From positions 1 through 47,515 of the forward strand of contig JAEZZM010000032.1 in NCBI GenBank assembly GCA_023418575.1: a DNA stretch of 47,515 nt. Reading direction: 5' to 3'. Source of the stretch: Actinomycetes bacterium (GTDB taxonomy: Bacteria; Actinomycetota; Coriobacteriia; Coriobacteriales; JAEZZM01). Shown here piece after piece: positions 8,404 to 16,474 of this stretch. A program made the translations under genes and the position numbers. Numbering within the stretch: the stretch's first letter is position 1; every line of letters begins with the position of its first letter. The notes beneath the pieces are model-generated. The model saw only the letters and a list, made by a program, of their open reading frames with translations, was not told where the DNA came from and searched no databases.

Positions 8404-9436
8404 GATGGCTGATATAAAGCTCCCACAAAAGCATCTTAGCTTGGTTTGTGAAAAAGATGCGGGTATGCGTCTTGATTCTTATCTTGCTCAGCTTGCTGTA
8501 CTTAAGAGTAGATCGCAGGCCTCAAAGCTCATAGAACAGGGGCAGGTTCTTGTTAATCAGGAACTGTGCACCTCAAAGAAGTATCTACTTGAGGTGGGCG
8601 ATAAGGTAGAGCTCTACTTACCTGAGCCTGAGGTAAGTAGCTTGGTGGCAGATCCCATTCCTTTGGATATTCGCTATGAAGATGATGATCTCTTGGTTAT
8701 TTCTAAGCCGGTTGGTCTAGTCTGCCATCCCTCACCAGGTCATACAAGGGGAACCTTGGCTAACGCTCTTATCGCACATTGTGGACCAGATAAACTGGGA
8801 ATGCTGCAAGGCGAAGATAGACCAGGCATTGTCCATAGACTTGATAGAGATACTTCTGGTTTGATGCTTGCAGCAAAGTCTGATGAGATTCAAGATGCTT
8901 TGCAAACTCAAATTAGAATGCGTAGTCTAGATAGGCGTTATTTGGCCTTGGTCCACGGACATATTGCGCATGAGTCAGGAATTATTGATGCGCCTATTGC
9001 ACGATCAGAGAGAGATCGCCAAAAAATGTGCGTATCAGATGAGCTTGATGCTCGTGAGGCTCTTACCACCTTTAAGGTTTTAGAGCGTTTTGAGGCAGCA
9101 AAAAAAGACGAGGGCTACACACTTATTGAGTGTAAGTTATATACCGGGAGAACCCATCAAATTAGAGTGCATATGAATTATATACATCACTCCTGTGTAG
9201 GTGATCCACTTTATGGCCCTAAGCGCGCCTATGATAATTTGGGTCTACATAGGCAGTTTTTGCACTCATACAGTATAAAATTTGAGCATCCAAGGACCCA
9301 ATTACTTATCGAGCGCTATGACGCCTTGCCCTGGGACTTGGAGGCAGCACTGACCTTAATTGCCCCGCGTTCTATGGGTAAATCTGCTTATGGTGAGGAG
9401 CTCTTGTCTAAACTTGAGGAAGAAACTGCATGGTAG
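8393..9436 (+). CDS. rluD: RluD-family 23S rRNA pseudouridine synthase
   Basis: This enzyme isomerises specific uridines in 23S rRNA to pseudouridine; the exact target sites cannot be read from sequence. The 347-aa protein has an N-terminal S4 RNA-binding domain (about 20-80, RLDSYLAQL...SRSQASKLIEQGQVLVN). The catalytic core carries GIVHRLDRDTSGLMLAAKS with the catalytic Asp at residue 151, and GRTHQIRVHM...CVGDPLYGP. GTG at 8393 is preferred because GGAGGAG (8376-8382) lies 10 bases upstream; the in-frame ATG at 8405 would be 22 bases away. It overlaps lspA by 11 bp and the next gene by 7 bp, giving a tightly coupled trio. Confidence 0.93.
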   Translation: MKTEMADIKLPQKHLSLVCEKDAGMRLDSYLAQLAVLKSRSQASKLIEQGQVLVNQELCTSKKYLLEVGDKVELYLPEPEVSSLVADPIPLDIRYEDDDLLVISKPVGLVCHPSPGHTRGTLANALIAHCGPDKLGMLQGEDRPGIVHRLDRDTSGLMLAAKSDEIQDALQTQIRMRSLDRRYLALVHGHIAHESGIIDAPIARSERDRQKMCVSDELDAREALTTFKVLERFEAAKKDEGYTLIECKLYTGRTHQIRVHMNYIHHSCVGDPLYGPKRAYDNLGLHRQFLHSYSIKFEHPRTQLLIERYDALPWDLEAALTLIAPRSMGKSAYGEELLSKLEEETAW

Positions 9437-10713
9437 CCACTGTTTTAAGCTGGCTCAACTATTCAGTTGGCCTAATTTTTAGCTTGGTATTCTTTTATCA
9501 ATTTGTATATATTTTTATTGCTGCCATCAAAAAGCATTACGCATACAAGCCTGCAAGCTGTGAACACAGCTATGCCTTTTTGATTTGCGCTCACAATGAG
9601 GAGCAGGTTATTGCTGAGCTTATCGCCTCTATAAAACAACAGGATTATCCAGCCGATAAGATCAAAGTTTTTTGCGTTGCAGATAATTGCAGTGATAGGA
9701 CAGCCTTACGTGCCCAGGCGGCGGGTGCAGAGGTATTAGTTCGAGAAGATCTCAATACAAGAGGTAAATCTTGGGTAATGCGCTATGGCTTTCAGGAGAT
9801 ATTCAAGCGCTATCCTGGACGTTTTGAGGGCATCTTTATTTTTGATGCCGATAATATCTTGCGCCCAGACTATGTACGGCGCATGAATGAGGTCTTTGAT
9901 GAGGGCTATGAGGTTATAACCTCATATAGAAATTCAAAGAATTTTGAATCGAGTTGGATTTCAGCTGCTTATGCTCTTTGGTTTATGCGTGAGGCTAAAT
10001 TTCTCAATAATGCACGAATGATACTGGGAACAAGCTGCGCTATATCTGGAACCGGTTATCTCTTATCAACCAAGCTGCTACAGGAGTTGGGAGACTGGAA
10101 CTTCCATCTCTTAACAGAAGATATTGAGTTTTCTGCCTGGTTTGCTTCACAAGGCAGGCGCATAGCCTATGCTCATCACGCCGAATTTTTTGATGAGCAG
10201 CCCATTAGCTTTGCTGCCTCATGGAAACAACGCATGCGCTGGACTAAGGGATTTTATCAGGTATTTTGGCATTATGGTAAAGACTTAGTCAAAGCAATCT
10301 TTAGAGGACATTTTGCTGGCTTTGATCTTTTGATGACAATAGCTCCTGCTATGATATTAACCATTAGCTGCTTTATCTTAAATGCGCTAGCCTTAGGGGC
10401 AGCTCTTATCGCACCCCAATATTTTGGCCATGAGCTTTTAGTACAGTGTATAAGATCTTTGTCCTTTACCTTAGGCTTTACCTACCTTATGTTTTTTATG
10501 CTTGGGCTTATTACAACAATTTTTGAACGCAAGCGTATATATGCCTGCCTGAGGGTACAATTACTAAATCTTTTTAGCTTCCCCATATTTATGTTGACTT
10601 ATATACCAATTGCCTTAGTTGCGCTGGTAAAACAGGTTGAATGGGTGCCCACCAAGCATACTGTTTCTAAGAGTTTAGATGAAATCGTAGAGGCAAAAAG
10701 AGAGCTTGAATAA
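9430..10713 (+). CDS. Membrane-bound family 2 glycosyltransferase (processive type)
   Basis: The protein (427 aa) has one N-terminal membrane segment (about 8-33), a cytoplasmic GT-A domain, and three C-terminal membrane segments (about 295-325, 340-370, 380-405). Catalytic signatures are FLICAHNEE, VADNCSDRT, IFDADN, LTEDIEFSAW and QRMRWTKGFYQ, the D-D-D-QxxRW pattern of processive GT2 enzymes such as PgaC-type N-acetylglucosamine polymerases and hyaluronan or cellulose synthases. The substrate cannot be deduced. There are no polysaccharide export or deacetylase genes next to it; it overlaps rluD by 7 bp. A role in making a cell-surface polymer or a glycolipid is inferred from the family only. 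Confidence 0.85.
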   Translation: MVATVLSWLNYSVGLIFSLVFFYQFVYIFIAAIKKHYAYKPASCEHSYAFLICAHNEEQVIAELIASIKQQDYPADKIKVFCVADNCSDRTALRAQAAGAEVLVREDLNTRGKSWVMRYGFQEIFKRYPGRFEGIFIFDADNILRPDYVRRMNEVFDEGYEVITSYRNSKNFESSWISAAYALWFMREAKFLNNARMILGTSCAISGTGYLLSTKLLQELGDWNFHLLTEDIEFSAWFASQGRRIAYAHHAEFFDEQPISFAASWKQRMRWTKGFYQVFWHYGKDLVKAIFRGHFAGFDLLMTIAPAMILTISCFILNALALGAALIAPQYFGHELLVQCIRSLSFTLGFTYLMFFMLGLITTIFERKRIYACLRVQLLNLFSFPIFMLTYIPIALVALVKQVEWVPTKHTVSKSLDEIVEAKRELE

Positions 10714-10771
10714 CAAATAAAGCAAGCTATATATTAACAGCCTTAATAAGACTCTTTAGAAGAGGTGTTTG

Positions 10772-11791
10772 GTGTCTGCTCAATCTACGGCAGTTCTTCT
10801 AGTGAATACAGGTAGCCCTCGCGATGCTCATCCTATCTCTATTAAAAACTACCTAAGGGAGTTTTTAAGTGATAAGCGCATTGTAGATCTCCCTTCTTGG
10901 AAGTGGAAACCCATCTTACACGGGATTATTTTGCGCACGCGTCCTCAAAAAACTTCTTTGCGCTACAAAAAGCTCGAGCTTGAGGGAAAAGAAGACCTGA
11001 TCTCTATATCAAATAGACAAGCCCAGCTTTTAGAAGCCTCCCTTCAGGCAGATGGAGATATTACAAATAAGCCTCGCGTATATGCCTGCATGCGCTATGG
11101 AGAACCTTCTTTGAGATCACGTATAAATGAGCTTTGTAAAGAGGGGATAGATAAGCTCATTGTACTTCCTATGTTTGCTCAGCATGCAGCTGTGACTACA
11201 GGTACTATTTTTCAAGTCTGCCTTGAAGAATTAAAAGATAAAAAGCATATACCAGATTTACATCTTATTTCTCACTATTGTGATGATGAGAGCTATATAG
11301 AGGCTCTTAGACAAAGTCTCTCAGCTAGCCTTGCTCAGATGAAAGATACAGAGCTTTTGGTCTTGAGCTATCATTCCACGCTTATGCAAGATATTGAAGC
11401 GGGAGATCCTTATCAGGATCATTGTATACGTAGCAGCAAGGCTTTGGCTCAGGCATTGGGCTTAACTTATCTTGAGCATGGAGATCTTAAAGAGCGCAAA
11501 CAGGGTCTGATTATGGGATATCAGTCCATATTTGATAAGCGCCCCTGGCTTAGGCCTTTGAGCCTTGATCTAGTTCAAGAAGCCTTGTCGCTTGGCTATA
11601 CAAAAGTCTATTGTGCTGCTCCCGGTTTTACCACAGATTGTCTTGAGACCTGGTGGGATTTAGATCATGAACTTGCCTCTCAGGTTAAGGACTTAGGTTA
11701 CAAAGCTTCTTTTGAATATCTTCCTGCCTTAAACGATCACCCAGCTTTTATCGCCCATCTCCACTCACGCCTTAAATCTATGTTATACTAG
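10772..11791 (+). CDS. hemH: Ferrochelatase (coproporphyrin/protoporphyrin type)
   Basis: HemH inserts ferrous iron into a porphyrin. The protein is about 339 aa. It begins TAVLLVNTGSPRD, continues with FLSDKRIVDLP, RYGEPSL, LIVLPMFAQHAAVTTGTIF, SYHSTLMQDIEAGDPY and GYQSIF, and ends with APGFTTDCLETWWDLDHE, which corresponds to the family's PGF-x-DCLET(L)EE. The catalytic His is retained, but the usual HG(I/L)P around it reads HSTL. GTG at 10772 is chosen because AGAGG (10761-10765) lies 6 bases upstream; the TTG one codon earlier is less likely. No other heme-synthesis gene is adjacent. Whether it makes coproheme or protoheme, or works with another metal, is not visible. Confidence 0.88.
   Translation: MSAQSTAVLLVNTGSPRDAHPISIKNYLREFLSDKRIVDLPSWKWKPILHGIILRTRPQKTSLRYKKLELEGKEDLISISNRQAQLLEASLQADGDITNKPRVYACMRYGEPSLRSRINELCKEGIDKLIVLPMFAQHAAVTTGTIFQVCLEELKDKKHIPDLHLISHYCDDESYIEALRQSLSASLAQMKDTELLVLSYHSTLMQDIEAGDPYQDHCIRSSKALAQALGLTYLEHGDLKERKQGLIMGYQSIFDKRPWLRPLSLDLVQEALSLGYTKVYCAAPGFTTDCLETWWDLDHELASQVKDLGYKASFEYLPALNDHPAFIAHLHSRLKSMLY
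11781..11789 (+). promoter_or_regulatory. Extended -10 promoter for the pyr operon
   Basis: TGTTATACT fits the extended -10 pattern TGnTATAAT with one mismatch, and no good -35 is present. It overlaps the hemH stop codon. A transcript starting near 11796 would begin just before the attenuator hairpins, which supports the placement. Confidence 0.45.
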
Positions 11792-11805
11792 GTCTGTCCT
11801 TTAAG

Positions 11806-11932
11806 ATTGGTACGAGATACCGGTAAGGCTTCATATCTTAGATGCGCTCAAAAAAGCAAGCTGCTTGCAAAAGGCTGCATTCATACTTAGCAAGATTAGT
11901 CTCCGCTGTCTCGTACGGTTGGAGATTTTTTT
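11806..11932 (+). promoter_or_regulatory. pyr operon leader with attenuator
   Basis: A first hairpin (ATTGGTA 11806-11812 with TACCGGT 11818-11824, two G-U pairs) presents the five-base loop CGAGA. A terminator hairpin follows (TCTCC 11900-11904 with GGAGA 11921-11925), leading straight into seven T (11926-11932). GTACGAGA at 11810-11817 is perfectly complementary to TCTCGTAC at 11909-11916 inside the terminator loop, so the two structures can exclude each other. A small GCAAG/CTTGC hairpin lies between them (11856-11868). The first downstream gene is pyrR, the known UMP-sensing attenuation protein. By analogy with Bacillus, PyrR-UMP would favour the first hairpin and hence termination; that mechanism is inferred. 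Confidence 0.75.
11900..11932 (+). terminator. Intrinsic terminator inside the pyr leader
   Basis: The stem is TCTCC/GGAGA with an inner CCG/CGG alternative, followed at once by a T7 tract. It lies 15 bp before the pyrR start, where a stop would silence the whole operon, so it is read as a conditional attenuator. Confidence 0.72.
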
Positions 11933-11947
11933 GTGAGAGGAGATGAT

Positions 11948-12499
11948 ATGCAGCAGTATAAGACCAAGGCTGTGGTTCTCGATAAAGACGGGCTTTCTCG
12001 CGCACTTACCCGTATAGCCCACGAGATTATCGAGTCCAACAAGGGCACGGATAATCTTGCTCTTGTTGGGATTGTAAACAGGGGAGATATCTTAGCTTCA
12101 ATGTTAGCTGAGCGCATCGAAGCAATAGAGGGTGTAAAGCTTGAGGTTGGCACCCTAGATATCAGTTTTTATCGCGATGATTTTTCTACGCGCATAGCCC
12201 CCATTATTCAAGCAAGCCATATTCCTTTTTGTTTAGATGGCAAGCATATTGTTTTAGTTGATGACATTCTCTACACCGGCCGTACGATCCGTTCAGCTCT
12301 CAACGCATTGATGGATTTTGGTAGACCAGATCGTATTCAGCTTGCGGTTGTGGTTGACAGAGGCCACAGAGAGCTTCCCATTAGAGCAGATTTTGTTGGA
12401 AAGAATATCCCTAGTTCTAAATTAGAACGTCTAGCTTTGAGCCTAGAGCCACTTGATGAGTATACTGCAGTAGAAATCTTAGAGCCAGTGGAGGAATAA
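11948..12499 (+). CDS. pyrR: PyrR bifunctional regulator / uracil phosphoribosyltransferase
   Basis: PyrR binds pyr mRNA in response to UMP or PRPP and has weak uracil phosphoribosyltransferase activity. The protein is 183 aa with the PRPP loop IVLVDDILYTGRT at residues 101-113, the segment GIVNRGDILA, and DISFYRDDF. ATG at 11948 is chosen because AGAGGAG (11936-11942) is correctly spaced; a GTG at 11933 in the same frame would overlap that ribosome site. It is the first gene of the operon, directly after the attenuator, and its stop touches the pyrB start (taaATG), so the first two genes are coupled. Confidence 0.95.
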   Translation: MQQYKTKAVVLDKDGLSRALTRIAHEIIESNKGTDNLALVGIVNRGDILASMLAERIEAIEGVKLEVGTLDISFYRDDFSTRIAPIIQASHIPFCLDGKHIVLVDDILYTGRTIRSALNALMDFGRPDRIQLAVVVDRGHRELPIRADFVGKNIPSSKLERLALSLEPLDEYTAVEILEPVEE

Positions 12500-13435
12500 A
12501 TGTTATCAGTAGAGCATCTTATTGATATGAATGATCTCACAGCTCAAGATATTAGCTGTATTCTTGATCATGCTCGATCTTTTGCCGAGATTAACAGGCG
12601 CTCAATTAAAAAAGTGCCAACGCTTCGTGGTAAAACCATAGTAAATATGTTCATGGAACCATCCACACGTACGCGTTCATCATTTGAGTTGGCAGAAAAG
12701 CGACTCTCTGCTGACTCACTTAATTTTTCTCCTTCCAGCTCCGCTGTTAAAAAGGGTGAAACTCTTAAAGACACTACACTTACCCTTGATGCTATGGGAA
12801 TAGACGCTATTGTTATTCGTCATCGCTATGCTGGATCCCCTTATATGTTGACCCAGTATACCAATGCCAAGATCATCAATGCTGGTGACGGCAAGCATCA
12901 GCATCCAACCCAAGCACTCTTAGACCTCTATACCATGAGAGAGCACTTTGGGAGTCTTGAGGGTCTGCGCGTGGGTATTGTGGGTGATGTGGTGCATTCA
13001 CGTGTGTTGGGCTCACTTGCTCCTGCATTAAAGAAAATGGGAGCTCAAGTTGTGGTGGTTGGCCCCCCAACCTTTATGCCTGCGCGTCCAGATATATTGG
13101 GTGTGGAGTGCTGCAGTGATTTTAATGCAGTGCTACCAAGCCTGGATGTAGTGTATATGTTGCGTATTCAGCTAGAGCGTGTGGAAGGGGCTCCCATTCC
13201 CTCACTGCGTGAATATAACATGCTCTTCGGTCTAGATCTTAAGCGTGAGCTCTTGCTTAAGAAGCATTGTTTGGTAATGCATCCTGGACCCATGAACAGG
13301 GGAGTAGAAATCTCTACAGAACTAGCGGATGGAGAGCGCTCCTGTATTCTCGAACAAGTTAGTGCCGGTGTGGCAGTGCGTATGGCAGTAATGTATCTCT
13401 TGCTGGGAGGTGAAGACGGTGGCTCTCTTGCTTAA
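12500..13435 (+). CDS. pyrB: Aspartate carbamoyltransferase catalytic chain
   Basis: PyrB condenses carbamoyl phosphate and aspartate to carbamoyl aspartate, the committed step to UMP. The 311-aa chain has the carbamoyl-phosphate site MEPSTRTRSSFE (STRTR at residues 55-59), KGETLKDT, HRYAGSPY, HPTQALLDLYT (about 134-144), and HPGPMNRGVEI near the C-terminus. There is no pyrI regulatory chain, so regulation is probably at transcription through PyrR. The ATG at 12500 follows the pyrR stop with no gap; GTGGAGG just upstream serves as ribosome site. Confidence 0.97.
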   Translation: MLSVEHLIDMNDLTAQDISCILDHARSFAEINRRSIKKVPTLRGKTIVNMFMEPSTRTRSSFELAEKRLSADSLNFSPSSSAVKKGETLKDTTLTLDAMGIDAIVIRHRYAGSPYMLTQYTNAKIINAGDGKHQHPTQALLDLYTMREHFGSLEGLRVGIVGDVVHSRVLGSLAPALKKMGAQVVVVGPPTFMPARPDILGVECCSDFNAVLPSLDVVYMLRIQLERVEGAPIPSLREYNMLFGLDLKRELLLKKHCLVMHPGPMNRGVEISTELADGERSCILEQVSAGVAVRMAVMYLLLGGEDGGSLA

Positions 13436-14717
13436 AGGTGCTCGTCTTGTAGATCCATCATGCGATTTAGATGCCGTGATGGATATGGTGGTTAAAGACG
13501 GAAAAATAAAAGAAATAGGCACAGATCTTAGCATTGAAAAGGGCATTACCAAAGATCTTAGTGGCAAAATCATCATGCCTGCCTTCTTTGATATGCATGT
13601 ACATTTTAGAGATCCCGGCCAGGAGCACAAAGAAGATACCTATTCTGGATCTAGAGCAGCAGCTAAAGGTGGCTTTACTGGTGTTTGTACCATGCCTAAT
13701 ACTGCTCCTACTTGTGATACAGCAGCGGTGGTAGAGCATCAAATCAATAGGGCCCAGCAGGCAGGCTATTGTAAGGTTTATCCCATAGGAGCCTTGACTA
13801 AGGGTCTCAAAGGTGTTGAGATTGCAGAAATTGGTGATATGAGCCAAGCAGGTGCAGTTGCCTTTAGTGATGATGGTCGCGGCGTGCAAAATGCCGGTGT
13901 TGAGCGCTTGGCTATGGACTATGTTAAACAGTTTAACAAGCCTGTTATATCTCACTGTGAAGATACTGGTTTATCAGGCAGCGGCGTGGTAAATGAGGGT
14001 GTGGTTTCTACCCGTCTTGGTCTTGCTGGCTGGCCTGCAGAGGCAGAAGAGATACAAATCAAGCGAGATATTGATCTTTCTCGTCTTACGGGCTGTAGCT
14101 TACATATAGCTCATATCACTACCAAACGTGGTGTAGAGGCAGTTAAGCAAGCAAAACAAGAAGGTCTCAAGGTAAGCTGTGAGGTATGCCCTCATCATCT
14201 CTTTTTATGCGAAGATGATATAGATACCAGTTATAACACTAATCTAAAGATGAATCCGCCCCTGCGCACCAAAGAAGATATGCTCTATTTGCAAGAGGCC
14301 TTAATTTCTGGTGATATTGACTGCATTGTGACTGATCATGCTCCTCATGCCCGCCATGAAAAGGAAGTTGAGTTTGAGCTTGCACCCTTTGGTATTATCG
14401 GTCTTGAGTCATGCTTTGCACTTATACACACCAACTTGGTAAAAAATAATAGGCTTTCTTATCAGGACCTAGTGTATCGCATGAGCATTGCACCTCGTAA
14501 AATCTTAGGACTTGAGCAAATTAGTCTAAAGGAAGGCTCAAGAGCTGATTTGGTTGTAATTGATCCAGACTGTCAATGGACTTTTAGTGAGAGCGATATT
14601 GCTTCTAAATCTTCTAACAGTCCATTTATAGGCTATGAGTTTATCGGAAAAGTCTATGAGACCTATCTTGATGGTTACGCCACCTTAGAAGAGGCTCAGT
14701 TGGTAGAGAAGGCATAA
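13419..14717 (+). CDS. pyrC: Dihydroorotase
   Basis: PyrC cyclises carbamoyl aspartate to dihydroorotate. The 432-aa chain is the long, Bacillus-type class I dihydroorotase. It carries the zinc motif HVHFRDPG (His60, His62), the Lys-containing GGFTGVCTMPNTAP, HCED, LHIAHITT, and TDHAPHARHEKE (about 305-316). GTG 13419 is chosen because GGGAGG (13405-13410) lies 8 bases upstream; an in-frame GTG at 13410 would overlap that site. The gene overlaps pyrB by 17 bp. Confidence 0.95.
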   Translation: MALLLKGARLVDPSCDLDAVMDMVVKDGKIKEIGTDLSIEKGITKDLSGKIIMPAFFDMHVHFRDPGQEHKEDTYSGSRAAAKGGFTGVCTMPNTAPTCDTAAVVEHQINRAQQAGYCKVYPIGALTKGLKGVEIAEIGDMSQAGAVAFSDDGRGVQNAGVERLAMDYVKQFNKPVISHCEDTGLSGSGVVNEGVVSTRLGLAGWPAEAEEIQIKRDIDLSRLTGCSLHIAHITTKRGVEAVKQAKQEGLKVSCEVCPHHLFLCEDDIDTSYNTNLKMNPPLRTKEDMLYLQEALISGDIDCIVTDHAPHARHEKEVEFELAPFGIIGLESCFALIHTNLVKNNRLSYQDLVYRMSIAPRKILGLEQISLKEGSRADLVVIDPDCQWTFSESDIASKSSNSPFIGYEFIGKVYETYLDGYATLEEAQLVEKA

Positions 14718-14727
14718 AGGTAAGACC

Positions 14728-15558
14728 ATGTCTCAGTATCTAACAAAATTATTGGATGTAGAGATTAGCCCCAGTAAGGAACTGGGGCCTGATCTCTTTT
14801 CAGTAGAATTAAAAAATGAGTATCTAGCCCAGCATATTCAGCCTGGCGAGTTTTTAAACCTTTGGGTTCCAGGAGATAATTCAGAAATTTTACGCCTGCC
14901 TTTTTCATTTAGCGCTGTCGATAAAAAGCGGGCAACAACAGAGGTCCTATATCAGGTCCTGGGTAAGGGTACCAAGCGTCTTTCTTTGATCAAAGATCCC
15001 TGTCCTTCAACTGTTTTGGGGCCAGCAGGTCACGGTTGGACTGCGGCATCTAAACTAAAGGAGGAAGCTCAAGCTCAAGGAATGCGCGATCAGCGTGTCC
15101 TTTTGGTGGCAGGAGGTTTGGGTATTGCACCTCTCCTTCCTCAAGCCCAAGCTTTGGCTGAGGCGCAGATTGCCTTTGATGTGGTCATTGGCGCTCCATC
15201 TGCCTCACGCTTGGTTTTTATCGAGCGATTAAAAGATTTTGCTGCCGATAAGATCTTAATAAGCACTGATGATGGCTCGGCCTTCCATAAAGGCTTTTGT
15301 ACCGAGCTTTCTGAGGAGCTTTTGCGTGAAACTAACTACAGCAGGGTATTTACCTGTGGCCCTGAAGCTATGCAATTTATTGTGAAGGAGCAGGCAGCAA
15401 AGCGTAATATTCCCTGCGAGGTCTCTTTAGAGCGCGGCATGATATGCGGTATCGGCGCCTGCATGTCTTGTGTTGTTAAGCTTAGTGATGGCTCAAAGGC
15501 GGGAGTTTGCATGAGAGGGCCGGTATTTTTAGCAGATGAGGTGGACTGGAATGACTAA
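14728..15558 (+). CDS. pyrK: Dihydroorotate dehydrogenase B electron-transfer subunit
   Basis: PyrK carries electrons from the FMN of PyrD to NAD through FAD and a [2Fe-2S] cluster. The 276-aa protein has the FAD motif RLPFSFS, a flavin/NAD domain with LVAGGLGIAPLLPQA, FTCGPEAM, and a C-terminal cluster motif with Cys at about 240, 245, 248 and 261 (CGIGACMSC then AGVC). Its presence shows that pyrD is the NAD-dependent class 1B form used by anaerobic-type Gram-positives. The 3' end overlaps pyrD by 8 bp, consistent with a PyrK-PyrD heterotetramer. Confidence 0.95.
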   Translation: MSQYLTKLLDVEISPSKELGPDLFSVELKNEYLAQHIQPGEFLNLWVPGDNSEILRLPFSFSAVDKKRATTEVLYQVLGKGTKRLSLIKDPCPSTVLGPAGHGWTAASKLKEEAQAQGMRDQRVLLVAGGLGIAPLLPQAQALAEAQIAFDVVIGAPSASRLVFIERLKDFAADKILISTDDGSAFHKGFCTELSEELLRETNYSRVFTCGPEAMQFIVKEQAAKRNIPCEVSLERGMICGIGACMSCVVKLSDGSKAGVCMRGPVFLADEVDWND

Positions 15559-16474
15559 GTCTAAACTTGCACTTAATTTTGCTGGTCTTAAGCTCAAAAA
15601 CCCTGTGTGTACTGCAAGTGGCACCTTTGGTTCGGGCTTTCAGTTTAAAAACTATTTAGATCTTGCTCGTCTGGGAGCCATAACTACTAAAGGCGTGGCA
15701 ATTACGCCTTGGCCTGGAAATCCGCAGCCTCGCATGTGTGAGGTAGCTTCTGGAGTTATGAATTCTATTGGTCTTCAAAACCCCGGAGTACATGCATTTG
15801 CAGCAAATGATGGGCCAGCACTTAGAGAGATTGCAAAGGATACTCCTGTCTTTGTAAATGTGGCAGGACATTCAGAGCAGGAATACGTAGACTGCATTAA
15901 GGAGCTTAATAAGCTTGACTTCATTTCGCTGTATGAGGTGAATATCTCTTGTCCAAATCTTGATTGCGGGGGCTCAGCCTTAGGTGCTCAAGTAGACACC
16001 GCTGCAGCCATTACTGAGGCCTGCAAAAAAGTAGCTGCAAGACCCATCATGATGAAACTTACGCCCAATGCAGGTAATATTGCAGATATTGCCTATGCCT
16101 GCCAGGAGGCAGGGGCAGATGCGGTGTCTCTCATTAACTCCATCTCTGCTATGTCTATTGACATAAAAACTAAAAAATCAAGGCTTTCAAAGCCCACAGG
16201 AGGCCTATCAGGACCTGCTATTCATCCCATTGCTGTGCGTATGGTTTGGGAATGTGCCCAAAAGATCTCAATTCCCATTATGGCCTTAGGCGGAACGGTA
16301 TCTTGGGAAGATGCTGCAGAGTTTATCTTGGCTGGCGCCCATGCGGTTGCCGTGGGTACGCAAAATCTTATTAATCCTCATGTTGCTGAAGAAATTGTAG
16401 AGGGCCTAGAGGGCTGGGTAGAGGCTGAAGCTTGTTCATCTATAACTGAGCTAATTGGAGCTGTTCAATGTTAG
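15551..16474 (+). CDS. pyrD: Dihydroorotate dehydrogenase B catalytic subunit
   Basis: PyrD oxidises dihydroorotate to orotate with FMN. The 307-aa chain starts MTKSKLALNFAGLKLKNPV and has ASGTFGSG, the active-site Cys in VNISCPNLDCGG (class 1B uses Cys where class 2 uses Ser), MMKLTPN, GGLSGPAIHPIAVRMVWE and MALGGTVSWEDAAEFILAGA. ATG 15551 is chosen because GAGGTGG (15538-15544) sits 6 bases upstream; the in-frame ATG at 15536 would put this site inside the gene. It overlaps pyrK and pyrF by a few bases on either side. Confidence 0.96.
   Translation: MTKSKLALNFAGLKLKNPVCTASGTFGSGFQFKNYLDLARLGAITTKGVAITPWPGNPQPRMCEVASGVMNSIGLQNPGVHAFAANDGPALREIAKDTPVFVNVAGHSEQEYVDCIKELNKLDFISLYEVNISCPNLDCGGSALGAQVDTAAAITEACKKVAARPIMMKLTPNAGNIADIAYACQEAGADAVSLINSISAMSIDIKTKKSRLSKPTGGLSGPAIHPIAVRMVWECAQKISIPIMALGGTVSWEDAAEFILAGAHAVAVGTQNLINPHVAEEIVEGLEGWVEAEACSSITELIGAVQC

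Noticed and set aside
13467..13955. 162-codon open frame on the - strand opposite pyrC
   Set aside because: It is fully antisense to a clear dihydroorotase, resembles no family and has no ribosome binding site.
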